A program made the translations under genes and the position numbers. Source: Candidatus Kuenenia hertensis (GTDB lineage: Bacteria > Planctomycetota > Brocadiia > Brocadiales > Brocadiaceae). From it: a DNA stretch of 64,000 nucleotides. The notes below the pieces were generated by a model. It did no database searches and was not told the origin of the DNA. It saw only the letters and a program-made list of their open reading frames with translations. The stretch lies in contig SOET01000008.1 of NCBI GenBank assembly GCA_021646465.1, forward strand, positions 40,701-104,700, given 5' to 3'. Positions 63,230-64,000 of this stretch are shown piece by piece (positions within the stretch are counted from its first letter, which is position 1; the number at the start of each line of letters is the position of its first letter).

Positions 63230-64000
63230 TTGAATACTGAGCTACTTAAATCACTACTTAGTTTTGATATAAAAACATCTGAAGAAGATACAAGAATATC
63301 ATATGCATCTGAAGTTACTGAAAAATCTGATGATTCAGTTTCTCCTGTTACATAAACTTCTCCGCTTGAATTTAATGCAATTGAATATGATATATCGGAG
63401 TCCGAACCACCTAAATAAGTAGAGGCTAGCAATTTGTTCAGTTCTCTGTCTAGTCTTGATATAAATATATCAGAACCATAATTAGTAGAATCATTTTTAG
63501 ATGTATCATATACTTTTTCAGTTGTTGGAAAATCTGATGATTGCGTATAACCTGTTACGTAAACCTCTTCGCTTGCATTTATGACAATCGAATAAACATA
63601 GTCTTTGTCAGACCCACCAAGATAAGTAGAAGCCAGCAACGGATCAATAACGAGTTCTTTTGTCTTGTCGTAGGAGGCAACGGCAAAGCCGTAGATCAGG
63701 GATTGGGAATCTGGGGTTGGGGATTTGAAGACCGGTGACTGGGGATTGGCGAATTCATGATTCATGATATCCTGACCGCTGATTTCAGATTTCTGTCTCC
63801 TGTCTTCTGACTTCCGGATAATATATTCCACATCAACATTTACCCTTTTCCCGTCTATTTCCTGATAGGCAATTGGTTTTGTGAATGTTACGGGGCCGAG
63901 TTCGGTTTCCGCTACGAGTTCTCCGTTTTCATTTACCCACAACTCGCTTGTCCTTAATCCACCCCCTACCCCCGCCAGCGGGGGACAAACACCTGGCCCC
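63202..64000 (-). CDS. SBBP beta-propeller repeat protein, fragment (truncated at 3 end, open at window edge)
   Basis: The frame is open from the window edge to the stop at 63202. It reads a lead domain (TFTKPIAYQEIDGKRVNVDV) and two SBBP repeats (LLASTYLGGSDKDYVYSI, VYVTGYTQSSDFPTTEKVYD, then LLASTYLGGSDSDISYSI). It ends abruptly in VFISKLSSDLSSSVFKCYVV before a third repeat is complete. SBBP proteins are large secreted cell-surface proteins. Low-complexity inserts occur at about 63694-63817 and at 63950-64000 (PGVCPPLAGVGGG). The loss of the normal C-terminus and the DUF5615 remnant indicate a rearranged, probably non-functional copy. Confidence 0.7.
   Translation of the reverse strand, partial: GPGVCPPLAGVGGGLRTSELWVNENGELVAETELGPVTFTKPIAYQEIDGKRVNVDVEYIIRKSEDRRQKSEISGQDIMNHEFANPQSPVFKSPTPDSQSLIYGFAVASYDKTKELVIDPLLASTYLGGSDKDYVYSIVINASEEVYVTGYTQSSDFPTTEKVYDTSKNDSTNYGSDIFISRLDRELNKLLASTYLGGSDSDISYSIALNSSGEVYVTGETESSDFSVTSDAYDILVSSSDVFISKLSSDLSSSVFKCYVVTVIM
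63694..63817. repeat. spacer-like repeat insertion inside the SBBP gene
   Basis: Quasi-repeats such as gggattgggaatctgggg, accggtgactgggg and tgtctcctgtcttctgactt, typical of intergenic spacers, are read in frame here as SEDRRQKSEISGQDIMNHEF and ANPQSPVFKSPTPDSQSLI between two conserved family blocks. Confidence 0.75.

Overview
The window looks like a chromosomal segment of an anammox planctomycete (Candidatus Kuenenia/Brocadia type). The strongest sign is a signal-peptide-bearing encapsulin shell gene directly upstream of a multicopper oxidase-octaheme cytochrome (NIR-HAO-like) fusion, a pairing I know only from anammox bacteria. AT-rich DNA, many c-type haem proteins, large secreted proteins and abundant short repeats fit. 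Species assignment is inference. Nearly all genes lie on the minus strand, so transcription runs right to left; the exceptions are the subtilase (54066) and a small ORF (61557).

Region 1 (about 1-16,400) is an extracellular polysaccharide locus. It holds a parallel beta-helix protein, a GT4 glycosyltransferase, an O-antigen ligase/polymerase, a Wza-type export protein, and a Wzz/BY-kinase with a foreign DUF4388-like domain inside its kinase fold. Three genes match the WbpA, WbpB+WbpD (fused) and WbpE steps of UDP-diacetamido-uronic acid synthesis. An NTP_transf_5 nucleotidyltransferase and an S26B-type signal peptidase sit among them and probably belong to the next region.

Region 2 (about 16,400-27,100) is the most unusual part. 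It carries two parallel sets of radical SAM/SPASM enzyme, short Cys-containing precursor peptide and HPr-kinase-like P-loop protein, plus one PqqD-like carrier, an ABC-2 permease and GlmS. One HPr-kinase-like domain is fused to the C terminus of a membrane nucleotide-sugar dehydratase (CapD/PglF family). I read this as a duplicated RiPP (ribosomally made, modified peptide) system wired into surface glycan synthesis. A truncated sugar-phosphate transferase, a STAS-PilZ protein and a PocR-type sigma-54 activator (27,200-30,400) border it.

Region 3 (about 31,000-43,100) is an iron and nanocompartment block: FMN_bind-ApbE, FeoAB fusion, a 48-aa Feo-associated membrane protein, a FeoA-GGDEF fusion, a CDF metal exporter, a TlpA-like thioredoxin, the exported encapsulin, its likely NIR-HAO cargo and a flippase-like protein. 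Two tiny membrane-protein genes precede ApbE.

Region 4 (about 43,300-58,500) has inositol-3-phosphate synthase, a secreted di-haem protein and two CnaB/carboxypeptidase-regulatory-like proteins (two of these three end in Ser-Gly tails), a GT39 glycosyltransferase with an FAD oxidoreductase, a porin, and a 1459-aa subtilase with Kelch repeats and three nearly identical LamG units. Four sites share an AGACTCATTCT core inside an inverted repeat and look like Fur boxes; they link parts of regions 3 and 4.

Region 5 (58,800-64,000) has a three-gene ABC-2 exporter, a small unknown protein, a RHH/UPF0175-PIN toxin-antitoxin pair, a DUF5615 remnant and a truncated SBBP beta-propeller gene.

Intergenic space is full of short inverted-repeat elements (at least three MITE-like families). 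Similar low-complexity, spacer-like DNA also occurs in frame inside several enzyme genes.
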